Below, piece after piece: positions 1 to 8,123 of a DNA stretch of 64,000 nt. How positions within the stretch are numbered: the first letter of the stretch is position 1; every line of letters begins with the position of its first letter. The notes under the pieces were generated by a model. The model ran no database searches. It was not told where the DNA came from and saw only the letters and a list, made by a program, of their open reading frames with translations. The translations under genes were made by a program, and so were the position numbers. Origin of the DNA: Chryseobacterium camelliae. Its GTDB lineage: Bacteria; Bacteroidota; Bacteroidia; Flavobacteriales; Weeksellaceae. The stretch spans positions 2,232,001 through 2,296,000 of the forward strand of contig NZ_JAUTAL010000001.1 of the NCBI RefSeq assembly GCF_030818575.1, written 5' to 3'.

Positions 1-497
1 TTTTTGCATTGCAATTGGCTAAAGCAGCCGGAGCAAAAGTGATTGCTACGACCAGCAGTAAAGAGAAAGAGCAAAAATTAATGGAACTTGGAGCAGATGC
101 CGTCATCAATTATACGAAATATCCTGAATGGCACAAAGAAGTTTTGCGTCTCAATAGCGGAGAGGGTGTAGATGTTACATTGGATATTGCCGGTACGAAA
201 ACTATTGCCCAATCCTTACTCTCACTCAAAGAAAATGCCTATTTGGCAACTGCCGGATTTATATCAGGTTCGGCATTACCTATTGATATCCACAAACATT
301 CCATCAATATGTCCTTTATACGTATTCAGGGGTTAGCTACGGGAAGTGCAGAAAGTTTTACAAAAATGAACCGTGCCATCGAGCTAAACAATATTCATCC
401 CGTTGTTGATACGGTTTATAAGATAGAGGAAGTTAAAGAAGCATTTAAAAGGATAGAGAAAGGAGATATGGTTGGTAAAATAGTTATTTCCATATAA
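1..497 (+). CDS. Zinc-type/quinone oxidoreductase (MDR family), C-terminal part
   Basis: This is the 3' part of a medium-chain dehydrogenase/reductase. The frame is open from base 3, so the start lies outside the window. The visible 165 residues begin inside the Rossmann fold: ALQLAKAAGAKVIATTSS followed by ELGADAVINY is the usual NAD(P)-binding strand-helix-strand of quinone reductases and zinc-type alcohol dehydrogenases. The end, with EAFKRIEKGDMVGKIVI, is the normal MDR C-terminus, so the 3' end is intact. The zinc ligands and catalytic half cannot be seen, so the substrate is unknown. It lies outside the putative left end of the integrative element. Confidence 0.85.
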   Translation, partial: FALQLAKAAGAKVIATTSSKEKEQKLMELGADAVINYTKYPEWHKEVLRLNSGEGVDVTLDIAGTKTIAQSLLSLKENAYLATAGFISGSALPIDIHKHSINMSFIRIQGLATGSAESFTKMNRAIELNNIHPVVDTVYKIEEVKEAFKRIEKGDMVGKIVISI

Positions 498-576
498 TAA
501 CCAGTCTTCCAATTCAAAAACTTCTCTTAATATCATGCGGCAAAACTATGAAATGTATATTCAAATTCGACTCTGA

Positions 577-762
577 TCAATGAGCTATACCATGTTCTAT
601 TTTGTGGTTGCCTCTTTGATCACTACAAGCCTGAATTTTCTGTTCTCTTTTCCTCGCCTTGTAAGCTCTGCTAGAAAATTTATACTTAGTTGTAGTTGTT
701 TTTGCAATGAAATCATTTCGGCAATATTCACAAATAGCCTTAATCTTAAAATTTGAACTCAT
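577..762 (-). pseudogene. Relic of a zinc-finger/HTH excisionase-like protein
   Basis: A 61-codon frame whose first 45 residues look like the N-terminus of small DNA-binding proteins encoded next to integrases of Bacteroidota elements: a CxxC half-finger (CEYC), then AKTTTTKY and SRAYKARKRE. Intact relatives, as I remember them, have a second cysteine pair (KYCS...C) between TKY and SRAY. Here it is replaced by KFS. The helix-turn-helix expected afterwards is missing and the frame ends in unrelated residues. It is therefore read as a truncated, indel-damaged remnant of an older element next to the present one. The assignment rests on recalled family resemblance. Confidence 0.5.
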
Positions 763-874
763 AATACATTATTTTTATGCGAGATTATCATTATCAGTGC
801 AATAAGGCGCATTAAGATACCTTAAGTGACATGATTTCTCCCCGGTTAAAAAAAATAAAATATTATTACTTAGA

Positions 875-893
875 GGGGCAAATAAGGGGCAAA
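875..893 (+). repeat. Paired GGGGCAAA direct repeats
   Basis: Two copies of GGGGCAAA (875-882 and 886-893) spaced 11 bp apart, about one helical turn. Such phased repeats resemble integrase arm sites. They lie near the excisionase relic and outside the putative left end of the 1-22.7 kb element, so they may mark the edge of an older, decayed element. No other function is visible. Confidence 0.3.
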
Positions 894-1001
894 CTTTAAC
901 AAAACAGTTCAAAACCAATAAAACTGCCTAAAAACTTAAAAAGCATTATAGTATTGATTTACAAATAGTTGCTCTATTTTATTTTGTTTTATCTGTTCTT
1001 T

Positions 1002-1016
1002 TTATTTCCCGATACA
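1002..1016. other. Putative left attachment site
   Basis: TTATTTCCCGATACA matches the last 15 bases of mnmE (22674-22688) at 14 of 15 positions and in the same orientation. Read on the minus strand and extended, it encodes FFRYCIGK-stop, comparable to the real MnmE tail FSKFCIGK-stop. The 3' end of mnmE (trmE/thdF) is a known integration site of genomic islands, SGI1 being the classic example. The site was found by eye. Confidence 0.65.
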
Positions 1017-1058
1017 GTATCTAAAGAAGTGTTTATTAATGGTAGTTTACACAATCTA

Positions 1059-1295
1059 AGGTGTACAAAAGTGGTACAGAATTAAGATGCTGCAACATCT
1101 TTTTTTTCTACATTTTCGCACGAATCTCGTCATGTTAAGTATTTGCAAACCAATATTTTACAACATTTCACGATAAATTTAAAAGTACATTTGTACTACT
1201 TTTGTACACCTCCAACCTTATAAAATACTATAAATTAGTCAATTAATATTTCCCAAATACTACAATGATAATTGATAGATTTCGCCTGTACACCT
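1059..1295. repeat. AGGTGTACA boxes inside the left end (putative integrase arm sites)
   Basis: AGGTGTACA occurs at 1059-1067 on the plus strand and at 1203-1211 and 1287-1295 on the minus strand. The first two belong to a larger inverted pair: 1059-1078 and the reverse complement of 1192-1211 agree at 19 of 20 bases. The same 9-mer clusters upstream of the integrase gene at the other end. The whole 763-1361 interval is otherwise non-coding and AT-rich. Confidence 0.55.
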
Positions 1296-1361
1296 CAATT
1301 TTTATCTATTGTTGGGGCGAAAATATTTTACAACTCTAACAAGAATAGCTCAAATTTTCTA

Positions 1362-2591
1362 TTAAAATGTTTTAATCAATTTTGTTATTAATTCTCTTTT
1401 AGATTTACTAACTCCAAAATCTTTTGACAGATTTGACCATTTACTAAGTGCAGAACTTGTTTGCTCAATAACATTCTCTAAAAATTCTTTTGATAGTTTG
1501 GCTTCCCTTCCTAATTTAATCAGATGCTTGAAGGTTATATTTCGTCCTTCTCCCATTACCATAGTGCTTTGTTCGCCACCTGGTCCAGATGAGAAAGTAA
1601 GGTCGTAAGCGGGTGACAATTTCCATTCTCCAAATTCATTCATTAGAAACGAAAAGTTCTTAGCATGGTCGTCTCTATTGTGTGCCATCACATTGAAAAC
1701 TGCTAACCGAAACATTTTTTCTACCTCTCGAATATCCTTGGTTAAAACACTCGTCAATGATAATAAATCTTCATAATCAAGAGATGGAAACCTAAAATTA
1801 CTGTGAACGAGTCCACTCACCGTATGCATATGGAGACGCTGATTTCCTTCTCTATCAAAACGCTTTACAGCAAAATAGCCATTCCCTTTCTGTGAAGGAA
1901 ACAAATGAACTTCAGGCATTTTAATTCCAGCATCTACAGCCATTAAAGCGTAAGTATATTCTATCGCTCCCGCATCTTTTCCATCTAATGAGTTTGGAAA
2001 TTTTACCATCCAAGGTTCAAAATTATCGCTTAACAAATTCGCTCCGTAGGATATATTTTTTCTTTCTGCATCAACGCCGATCAATGCTTTTGGCCGTGCT
2101 CCAGCAGAGGATCCGTTCAAAGCCAAAAGTTCTGCAATCACTTCTTCTGAATCACCTTGCAAAACGTCTTTTGTTTGAGTAGCCAACACGTCCAAATCAA
2201 TCATCTCATTACTACCATCTGGACTTTGATCCGGCTCATAAACCAACGCACCCATACCGTGCAATCCGACATATCCTAGACGATCTAGTGGTGAAATATC
2301 AGATGGAGAAATCCCTTGCGAGCGAAGCAAACGGTCAAAAAGTAATCTACCCCAACCGTCAGGCAGGCTATCATTGAAAACACCAGCCAAACCTTCAAAT
2401 GGATCTCTTGGAAGCTCTATCACGTCTCGTTGCAAAGAAAGTCTTATAGGTGAAATTTCTAAATTGGTTTGCAGAAATTCTTCATCGTATTGAAAATAGA
2501 TTATACCATCACGAATTGCCAAACGTCCAACGGGTTGAATTCCAGAACCAAAATTCAATCCTACTTTTATTTCTTTGATGGCTGTTTTCAT
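1362..2591 (-). CDS. hipA: HipA-like serine/threonine kinase toxin
   Basis: 409 residues, close to the usual HipA length. The N-terminal HipA subdomain shows GVFNDSLPDGWGRLL. AGARPKALIG (near residue 165) is the phosphate-binding segment. NRDDHAKN (about 303-310) is the catalytic D-x-x-x-x-N loop, followed by LSPAYDLTFS with the metal-binding aspartate. All key residues look present, so the kinase should be active. HipA of E. coli phosphorylates glutamyl-tRNA synthetase and causes dormancy; the target here is unknown. The start overlaps the end of hipB by 4 bp, the normal antitoxin-toxin order. Confidence 0.92.
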   Translation of the reverse strand: MKTAIKEIKVGLNFGSGIQPVGRLAIRDGIIYFQYDEEFLQTNLEISPIRLSLQRDVIELPRDPFEGLAGVFNDSLPDGWGRLLFDRLLRSQGISPSDISPLDRLGYVGLHGMGALVYEPDQSPDGSNEMIDLDVLATQTKDVLQGDSEEVIAELLALNGSSAGARPKALIGVDAERKNISYGANLLSDNFEPWMVKFPNSLDGKDAGAIEYTYALMAVDAGIKMPEVHLFPSQKGNGYFAVKRFDREGNQRLHMHTVSGLVHSNFRFPSLDYEDLLSLTSVLTKDIREVEKMFRLAVFNVMAHNRDDHAKNFSFLMNEFGEWKLSPAYDLTFSSGPGGEQSTMVMGEGRNITFKHLIKLGREAKLSKEFLENVIEQTSSALSKWSNLSKDFGVSKSKRELITKLIKTF

Positions 2592-2893
2592 CTTCTGCTT
2601 CCTCTTTTTTTAATAGGCTTTTCCTCTGATTTTAGAACATCATCGATAGATTTAAAACTCTGTTCCTTTGCTTTTAAAGCATCAAGCATTTCTTCTAATC
2701 CACCAACCACTGAAAGTAATTTTAAAAATGAATCCAAAGAAATTAAGCCTTTTTGCTCAAACTTCCTAAGCGTTGGTAAAGGAACACCCGATCTTTCAGC
2801 CAAGCCTTCCTGTGTTAGATTCAGTTGCAATCGTCTTTCACGGATATTATCAACTAGTTTTTTTTGAACCTTTGATAAAGAAATAAATAACAT
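2588..2893 (-). CDS. hipB: HipB-like XRE-family antitoxin/repressor
   Basis: 101 residues with an XRE helix-turn-helix at about 15-70: IRERRLQLNLTQEGLAERSG followed by VPLPTLRKFEQKG. A short basic tail ends in KKRGSRR. It is the first gene of the hipBA operon and overlaps hipA by 4 bp, so it should neutralise HipA and repress its own promoter. A -7 box and a palindrome lie just upstream (2927-2952). The assignment follows from the HTH and the adjacent toxin; antitoxin activity is inferred. Confidence 0.88.
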   Translation of the reverse strand: MLFISLSKVQKKLVDNIRERRLQLNLTQEGLAERSGVPLPTLRKFEQKGLISLDSFLKLLSVVGGLEEMLDALKAKEQSFKSIDDVLKSEEKPIKKRGSRR

Positions 2894-2926
2894 AATAGTA
2901 GTATTTAATTTTATAATCTATCTATA

Positions 2927-2952
2927 AATAATATTATTGTATTACAAATATA
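2927..2952 (-). promoter_or_regulatory. hipBA promoter and operator
   Basis: On the minus strand TATATTTG (2945-2952) fits the Bacteroidota -7 consensus TAnnTTTG and would start transcription near 2938. The perfect palindrome AATAATATTATT (2927-2938) covers that start point, where a HipB operator would block initiation. The rest of the 2894-3224 gap is AT-rich with no further feature I can support. Confidence 0.45.
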
Positions 2953-3224
2953 CTGAATATTACAAGATATGTGGGACACATGATCAAATTAACCACCTAA
3001 TTACCACTGCAAAATTTAAGAAATCTACTGTTTTTATATTAGATTGTTTTAAATAAATAATCAATTCAAAAAAGTTTAACCAGTTGAATACGGATGATGA
3101 CTCAATTGTTAAAAAAAATTAAACAATTTATAATTGCTCTAAAAACAGCTTATATTGCGGAATGGTTTAATAATCTTTGTATATGTTATTAAAGAACAAG
3201 ATTTGACAGATTAATCTAATTATT

Positions 3225-4226
3225 ATGAAAAACGACTCTCATCAATTCAGAAATTCATTTGCCGAAATTTATACTATAATTGGTTCTTCTAAAACTCTAC
3301 CTAAAAATGTTCCTAATTTAAGAACTTGTAGATTTTGTGGAAAAAATGAAAATGATGTAGCTTTTAAAAAAATCGCTCACGCTTGTCCTGAATTATTAGG
3401 ACAAAATAATTTTGTGATTTATGACGAATGTGATTTATGTAATGAAAAGTTTAGTAAATATGAAAGTCATTTATCAAAATTTTTCTTACCATACTTATCT
3501 GTTGTAGGAGTTAAAGGAAAAAAGAAAATTCCTAATTTTCAAGCACGAAAAGACAACGATGATGAAAAAACAAGAACATCAGTGAAATATACAGATGACG
3601 GAAAAATAAACCTTTTTTTAAGTTCTTTGGATGACTACAAAGTAGATATAGAAAATAAAACAATGTCAATACGTTTTAGAAATCCTGCGATAAAGCCTAT
3701 ATACGTTTATAAGTCATTGCTTAAAATAGCCCTTTCTTTTCTCCCTAAAATTAAAATACGTAAATATCAATTGTTATTCGACTGGTTACAAAATGATAAT
3801 ACAGAAATAGTCTTTTTCTCAACATTATTCATTACAAAACTAACACGTAAAAAATTTGGCAAACCTTCTGTTCAATTATACGAAGCAAATAAAATCTTTA
3901 CAGATAAAGGTTTTCATCCTGAATTAACTTTGGTTGTAAATTTTGCTAATATTGTAGCACAAATATATTTGCCTTTGTCAGCATCTTTTGATTATCCTAA
4001 ATCAAATGGAAAATCTCCAACCCTTGAGTTATATCCCGCATTTCATTATAATATGGATTCTGAAAAATATGAAAATGTTGAGCCCGATACTCCTATCACT
4101 GTAAATTATAAGTTTGAAAGTATTGATTTACATTCCGAAGTTAATAGTATTAGAGATGAAGTGATAAACTTTACTTTTGAATCAGGAGATTTTAATATAG
4201 AAAAAAATTCTAGCGATTTTCTTTAG
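3225..4226 (+). CDS. HNH-endonuclease-like protein
   Basis: 333 residues. The N-terminal third has the layout of HNH_5-type domains: CRFCGK (about 35-40), then KIAHACPELLG with the histidine, then DECDLCNEKFS as the second cysteine pair. In active enzymes two CxxC pairs bind zinc and the AH-P-LG segment supplies the catalytic histidine. The remaining 230 residues have no motif I recognise. It stands alone on the plus strand among minus-strand defence genes, so it may be an independent single-gene nuclease effector. The target is unknown, and a role in nucleic-acid cleavage is inferred from the motif. Confidence 0.6.
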   Translation: MKNDSHQFRNSFAEIYTIIGSSKTLPKNVPNLRTCRFCGKNENDVAFKKIAHACPELLGQNNFVIYDECDLCNEKFSKYESHLSKFFLPYLSVVGVKGKKKIPNFQARKDNDDEKTRTSVKYTDDGKINLFLSSLDDYKVDIENKTMSIRFRNPAIKPIYVYKSLLKIALSFLPKIKIRKYQLLFDWLQNDNTEIVFFSTLFITKLTRKKFGKPSVQLYEANKIFTDKGFHPELTLVVNFANIVAQIYLPLSASFDYPKSNGKSPTLELYPAFHYNMDSEKYENVEPDTPITVNYKFESIDLHSEVNSIRDEVINFTFESGDFNIEKNSSDFL

Positions 4227-4262
4227 ATTAAAAGCTAAAATTGCTAAGTAAATTTGATTTTT

Positions 4263-5672
4263 TTAATGGATAACAATTTCTAAACAATAACAATTTCCAC
4301 CATTATTTAATGCAGTTCCAAAGATTAATTCTATATTTTCGAATGTCCATTTTCTGAGCACATCATCTTTTGGATCATCTTTTTCAGAATTATAATATCC
4401 TTTATTTTCTACATCTACACCAAACAACTTCACAAGTTTATCTGTTAATAGTTTTGCCTCTCTAAACATAATGAAGTTAGCATTTAAGTGGCGTTGACAA
4501 TATAATTTTAAAGAACCTTTACTATTACTAATCCTATTAAAGTAATTGAAAAACTTATGATGATTTTTTAAAATCATATCATTTTCAATACTAGAATTAG
4601 TATTATTTCTTAAAACCAAACTATTTTTTAATTCGTAATCTAAAGTTTTAAAAAAAGTCTTCAAATCATTTTCTTCTTGTTGCAAAAATATTGTTCTGTT
4701 ATTCAGAAACTCTTCAGTTGTAAAAATTTTAGTCTGTATTTCGAAAAACTTATACGTGATGTAAGCTTTAGCTGCTAATCCCTTATCATCAGTAACCAAA
4801 ACATCTGAGAAAGATGCGTACCAGGCGTGATTTGCATCTGTATGAATGCTTTCTAAAGCTTGTGATTTTCTTAATGGTTTATCTTTCGTAACATTATGTA
4901 ATTCCAATGAATTAAAAAAAAGGACAAATTTGTCATATTCATTATAATCTTTAACTGCGTCAAAAGTTTGTTTCATTAAATCTGTAAAACTTTGACCTCC
5001 GAAGTTTTCTTTAAACTTTTCATCAAATTGGTCCTTCCATTTTTCAAAACTGTATTTATCACTACTTACATATTCTTCCATCATTTTTTTTAATTCAATA
5101 ACTTCTTGTCGGTCCGTTAGGAGTTTATTCCCAAATTTGAAAAAATGCTCCATCAATGATCCCACGGTAAGGTTTTCATTACTCGGTAAATATCTTTCAG
5201 AAAGTTCTTTTTCTTTTCCTGTTAGATCAGGTTGATTAAGATTCGGAATAGGAATATTTAACAGATTTTGAAATAGATCTTTGGCAATTTTTGAAATCTC
5301 ATCATCTTCTTCTCCCTCGATAGTTGGAAAAAGACTATCCATTAAATTATTATCTGGATTGAGGGAATTTTTTACAATACTAAAATCAGTATCATAAAAG
5401 GATTCCGTTGGTTTTGCCAATAAACAATTCGTATTTTTTTTGATTGCATCATAATCAAAATAATGATCTTTAACATAATGCTCTAATAACAGTAAATCCT
5501 CTTCCCAAAAAGAACTGTCCGAGTTTGATAAATCTTGATGGTGTGCGTGAGAATAGGTGAAAATAAGGATTTCATTAAGTTCATCCATCAACTCCTTTAA
5601 TTCAGGGTTGAAATTTCTTTTACCTTCTTTTATTGAAGAATAAATATTTTTATCACAGTAGATTCTAAGCAT
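4263..5672 (-). CDS. PIN-domain-like protein with a large internal insertion
   Basis: 469 residues, no named family recognised. The N-terminus MLRIYCDKNIYSSI resembles the first strand of PIN domains, with the first catalytic aspartate. A second typical segment, HAWYASFSDVLVTDDKGL (about 283-300), supplies the later acidic residues and the VTDDK signature. Between them lie some 230 mostly helical residues including IEGEEDDE, so a PIN fold would be split by an insertion. About 140 further residues follow. PIN domains are metal-dependent RNases found in toxins and some defence proteins; no antitoxin-like gene is adjacent. It stands alone and converges on the HNH gene. Confidence 0.5.
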   Translation of the reverse strand: MLRIYCDKNIYSSIKEGKRNFNPELKELMDELNEILIFTYSHAHHQDLSNSDSSFWEEDLLLLEHYVKDHYFDYDAIKKNTNCLLAKPTESFYDTDFSIVKNSLNPDNNLMDSLFPTIEGEEDDEISKIAKDLFQNLLNIPIPNLNQPDLTGKEKELSERYLPSNENLTVGSLMEHFFKFGNKLLTDRQEVIELKKMMEEYVSSDKYSFEKWKDQFDEKFKENFGGQSFTDLMKQTFDAVKDYNEYDKFVLFFNSLELHNVTKDKPLRKSQALESIHTDANHAWYASFSDVLVTDDKGLAAKAYITYKFFEIQTKIFTTEEFLNNRTIFLQQEENDLKTFFKTLDYELKNSLVLRNNTNSSIENDMILKNHHKFFNYFNRISNSKGSLKLYCQRHLNANFIMFREAKLLTDKLVKLFGVDVENKGYYNSEKDDPKDDVLRKWTFENIELIFGTALNNGGNCYCLEIVIH

Positions 5673-5934
5673 AATCCTAAAGATTTTTGGTATGATGATT
5701 TACTTTCAAGGTTGATTTTTAAAAAATCATATATTTTCTTTATTTTTTCCTATAATCAGCATTTGCAAATATTTCTTGTAGCTTCTGATTCAAATATAAG
5801 ATAAGACAATCAATAATTTAGTCGTGATTCTTCTACATTTGTAATTCTCAGTTAAATTTTATTCTTACATAACCATTTACTTACCTAATATTTTCATTAT
5901 CGTTTTTCCATCTTTGTATTTCGGCTCAGGATAC

Positions 5935-5958
5935 AAAAAAACCTCTGAAACGAAGGTT
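5935..5958 (-). terminator. Terminator after herA
   Basis: Read on the minus strand, AACCT-TCGTTTCAG-AGGTT is followed by a run of T residues, a modest intrinsic terminator 24 bp past the stop codon of the HerA-like gene. The rest of the 5673-5981 gap is AT-rich upstream sequence of the PIN-like gene, with nothing else I can support. Confidence 0.5.
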
Positions 5959-5981
5959 ATCAAATAGTACCTTTCTATAAA

Positions 5982-8123
5982 TTAATTTTCAGAACTATCA
6001 TCAGTATTAATATATTTTTCTCCTTTCTCCCAAGCTTCAGAAATCTTTTTATAATCAGGAAAATTCATATCACCATCTGCGATCCAATTTTCAATAAATT
6101 TGGGATTATTACTATTAGGTTTTGGATACGCAGTGTTCATTTTAGCCTGAACTGGAGTTCTTACGGCATCTCCCATAATCACGACGTGCTGTTGAGGAAG
6201 AATTGGTAATTGTTGAAGAATATCTTCGTTTGCTGCGGAAACTAGTTGTCTTACATATTTTTGATCTTCAGGATTTTGCAATCTATGAATAATAAAAGAG
6301 TTACATTGGGATAATACTGTTTTCGAAAGTTCTGAAGGTCTCTGGCTTGACACTAACAAAGAAATACCATATTTACGACCTTCTCGTGCAATTCTTTCAA
6401 ATACTTTTTTAGCGATTGATTCCCTATCATTTTTGTTCCTTTCCGGAATATAGTTTTGTGCTTCTTCAAGAGCAATAACAATAGGGAGTTTTCCTCTGTC
6501 ATTTTCAGGGAAACGTGATACAAATTCCAAGATAAGCCTTCCTATCAATCCGGTAATTGTTTCTAATACTTCATAAGGTAAAAGAGACATATCTATTATA
6601 GTTATTTGACTTGATTTATTTTCCAATAGCTTTTCAGCATCCTTTTTGCCAATCTGAGTTTTATAAAAATTGGTGAAAACATCAGTATCTGTGGCCTTAT
6701 ACACTTTGCAAAAATCTCCTAAGATGAATGATATAAACTTAGCTAGAGCGTCGGTTATTTTATTAGTATTGCTTAATAATAATGGTTGGGAGATTCTTTC
6801 ATCACTTAAATAAGATTGCAACCTTAATCTTAGAGTTGAAACAAATTCTCTTAATCTATTTCCATTATTTTCTTGTTCATTAATGGCTTCATCAAAAAAT
6901 CTAGATATTAGGCTATTAAATTCAAAATATATCGGTAAATCAATATTTCGTTCTTCTGCAACTTCTACATCTCGTACACTTGCTTGATAATTTAATATTT
7001 CCGCTTTAAGAGTTAAAGAACACTCACTTAATACAGCACTACTTATTACACCTTCTATATACTGCCCAGGCTTCGTAAGTTTAGTTTTTTCCTTTATAAG
7101 TTCCCTTAAGGCATTTAGTAAATTCGTCTTATCGAAATCAGTATCTAACGCACGTAGTTCTTTACCGAAAGATTCCAATTCGGAATAGATAGTATTTTTA
7201 ATCTTAAATCCATTTTCATCACACTCAAGAGCTATCGTATTTAGTTTTGAAAGATATGTTTGAGGAATTATTTTTTTAACTGTTGATACTGTTTGATTTT
7301 TTGCAAGTCCTAACGCTCTTTTAAAAACAGGTGCTTGTGTTCCTGATGTAGGTTCAAAAAGGTAATCATAATCAGAGAAATTCATAAACCAAAAAGGGAC
7401 TTTCAATCCGTCTTTATCTATATTAAAAGAATTTACTTCGATTAAGTTTTTATAAGGCAAATCTTTAGTTCCTTGAAAAGCCTGTTTGTACTCTCCATTA
7501 GTATCAAAAATGATAACATGAGCATTTTGTAATTTTTTACCGTTATAATCATAGTCAAAAAGACTTTGGATAATAGAAGCAAATGTGCAGGATTTTCCAG
7601 ATCCGGTGTTTCCCAAAATAGCAGCGTGTTTACCAAATAATTTATCGGGATTAATTTTTATTTTATAGTCAGAAAATGCTGGTGAGGTACCAATTGGCAA
7701 GTAATAATCCTCCTCAAAATTAATTTCCGTTTTTTCTTTTTGGTCAAATATATTATCTAAATCCTGCCTTGTAACATACCACACGGGATTATCAAGTATA
7801 GGATAGTTATAAACACCTTGAATATATCTACCACCATTTTCAATAGTACCAATCATAGTAGCAACTAAATATCTGGAAGATTTAGTTAAAAATATTGCAT
7901 CTTTATTTTTATCTAATTCAGTTTCGTCTATAGCTCTTACACTTGTAACCATTGCAACAATTTTATCAGCTCCAATAGGAATAATCACGTATGAATTAAT
8001 CCTTGCAACTTCATAAATATCTTCATATCCGCTTTTATATAAACTTTTAAGATCATCATCTAAACGTATATATGCACGGAAACTATCTACTGAAATAATT
8101 TTACCAATACGTCTTTCACTCAT
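5982..8123 (-). CDS. herA: HerA-like DNA-translocating ATPase (DUF87), partner of SIR2
   Basis: 713 residues. An N-terminal HerA-type beta-barrel (about 1-100, starting with RIGKIISVDSFRAYIRL) precedes the RecA-like ATPase core. Walker A is ILGNTGSGKSCT (about 168-179). Walker B is LPIVIALEEAQNYIPE (about 543-558). REGRKYGISLLVSSQRPSEL is the typical HerA segment after it, with the arginine-rich stretch. The protein overlaps the SIR2 gene by 8 bp, so the two are translationally coupled. SIR2-HerA pairs are known anti-phage systems in which the two proteins form a large complex with NAD-depleting and nucleic-acid-directed activities. All motifs are intact. Confidence 0.9.
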   Translation of the reverse strand: MSERRIGKIISVDSFRAYIRLDDDLKSLYKSGYEDIYEVARINSYVIIPIGADKIVAMVTSVRAIDETELDKNKDAIFLTKSSRYLVATMIGTIENGGRYIQGVYNYPILDNPVWYVTRQDLDNIFDQKEKTEINFEEDYYLPIGTSPAFSDYKIKINPDKLFGKHAAILGNTGSGKSCTFASIIQSLFDYDYNGKKLQNAHVIIFDTNGEYKQAFQGTKDLPYKNLIEVNSFNIDKDGLKVPFWFMNFSDYDYLFEPTSGTQAPVFKRALGLAKNQTVSTVKKIIPQTYLSKLNTIALECDENGFKIKNTIYSELESFGKELRALDTDFDKTNLLNALRELIKEKTKLTKPGQYIEGVISSAVLSECSLTLKAEILNYQASVRDVEVAEERNIDLPIYFEFNSLISRFFDEAINEQENNGNRLREFVSTLRLRLQSYLSDERISQPLLLSNTNKITDALAKFISFILGDFCKVYKATDTDVFTNFYKTQIGKKDAEKLLENKSSQITIIDMSLLPYEVLETITGLIGRLILEFVSRFPENDRGKLPIVIALEEAQNYIPERNKNDRESIAKKVFERIAREGRKYGISLLVSSQRPSELSKTVLSQCNSFIIHRLQNPEDQKYVRQLVSAANEDILQQLPILPQQHVVIMGDAVRTPVQAKMNTAYPKPNSNNPKFIENWIADGDMNFPDYKKISEAWEKGEKYINTDDSSEN

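Noticed and set aside
1246..1260. ATATTTCCCAAATAC as the left attachment core
   Set aside because: It needs a one-base gap to match the mnmE end and would leave two AGGTGTACA boxes outside the element; the copy at 1002 is better.
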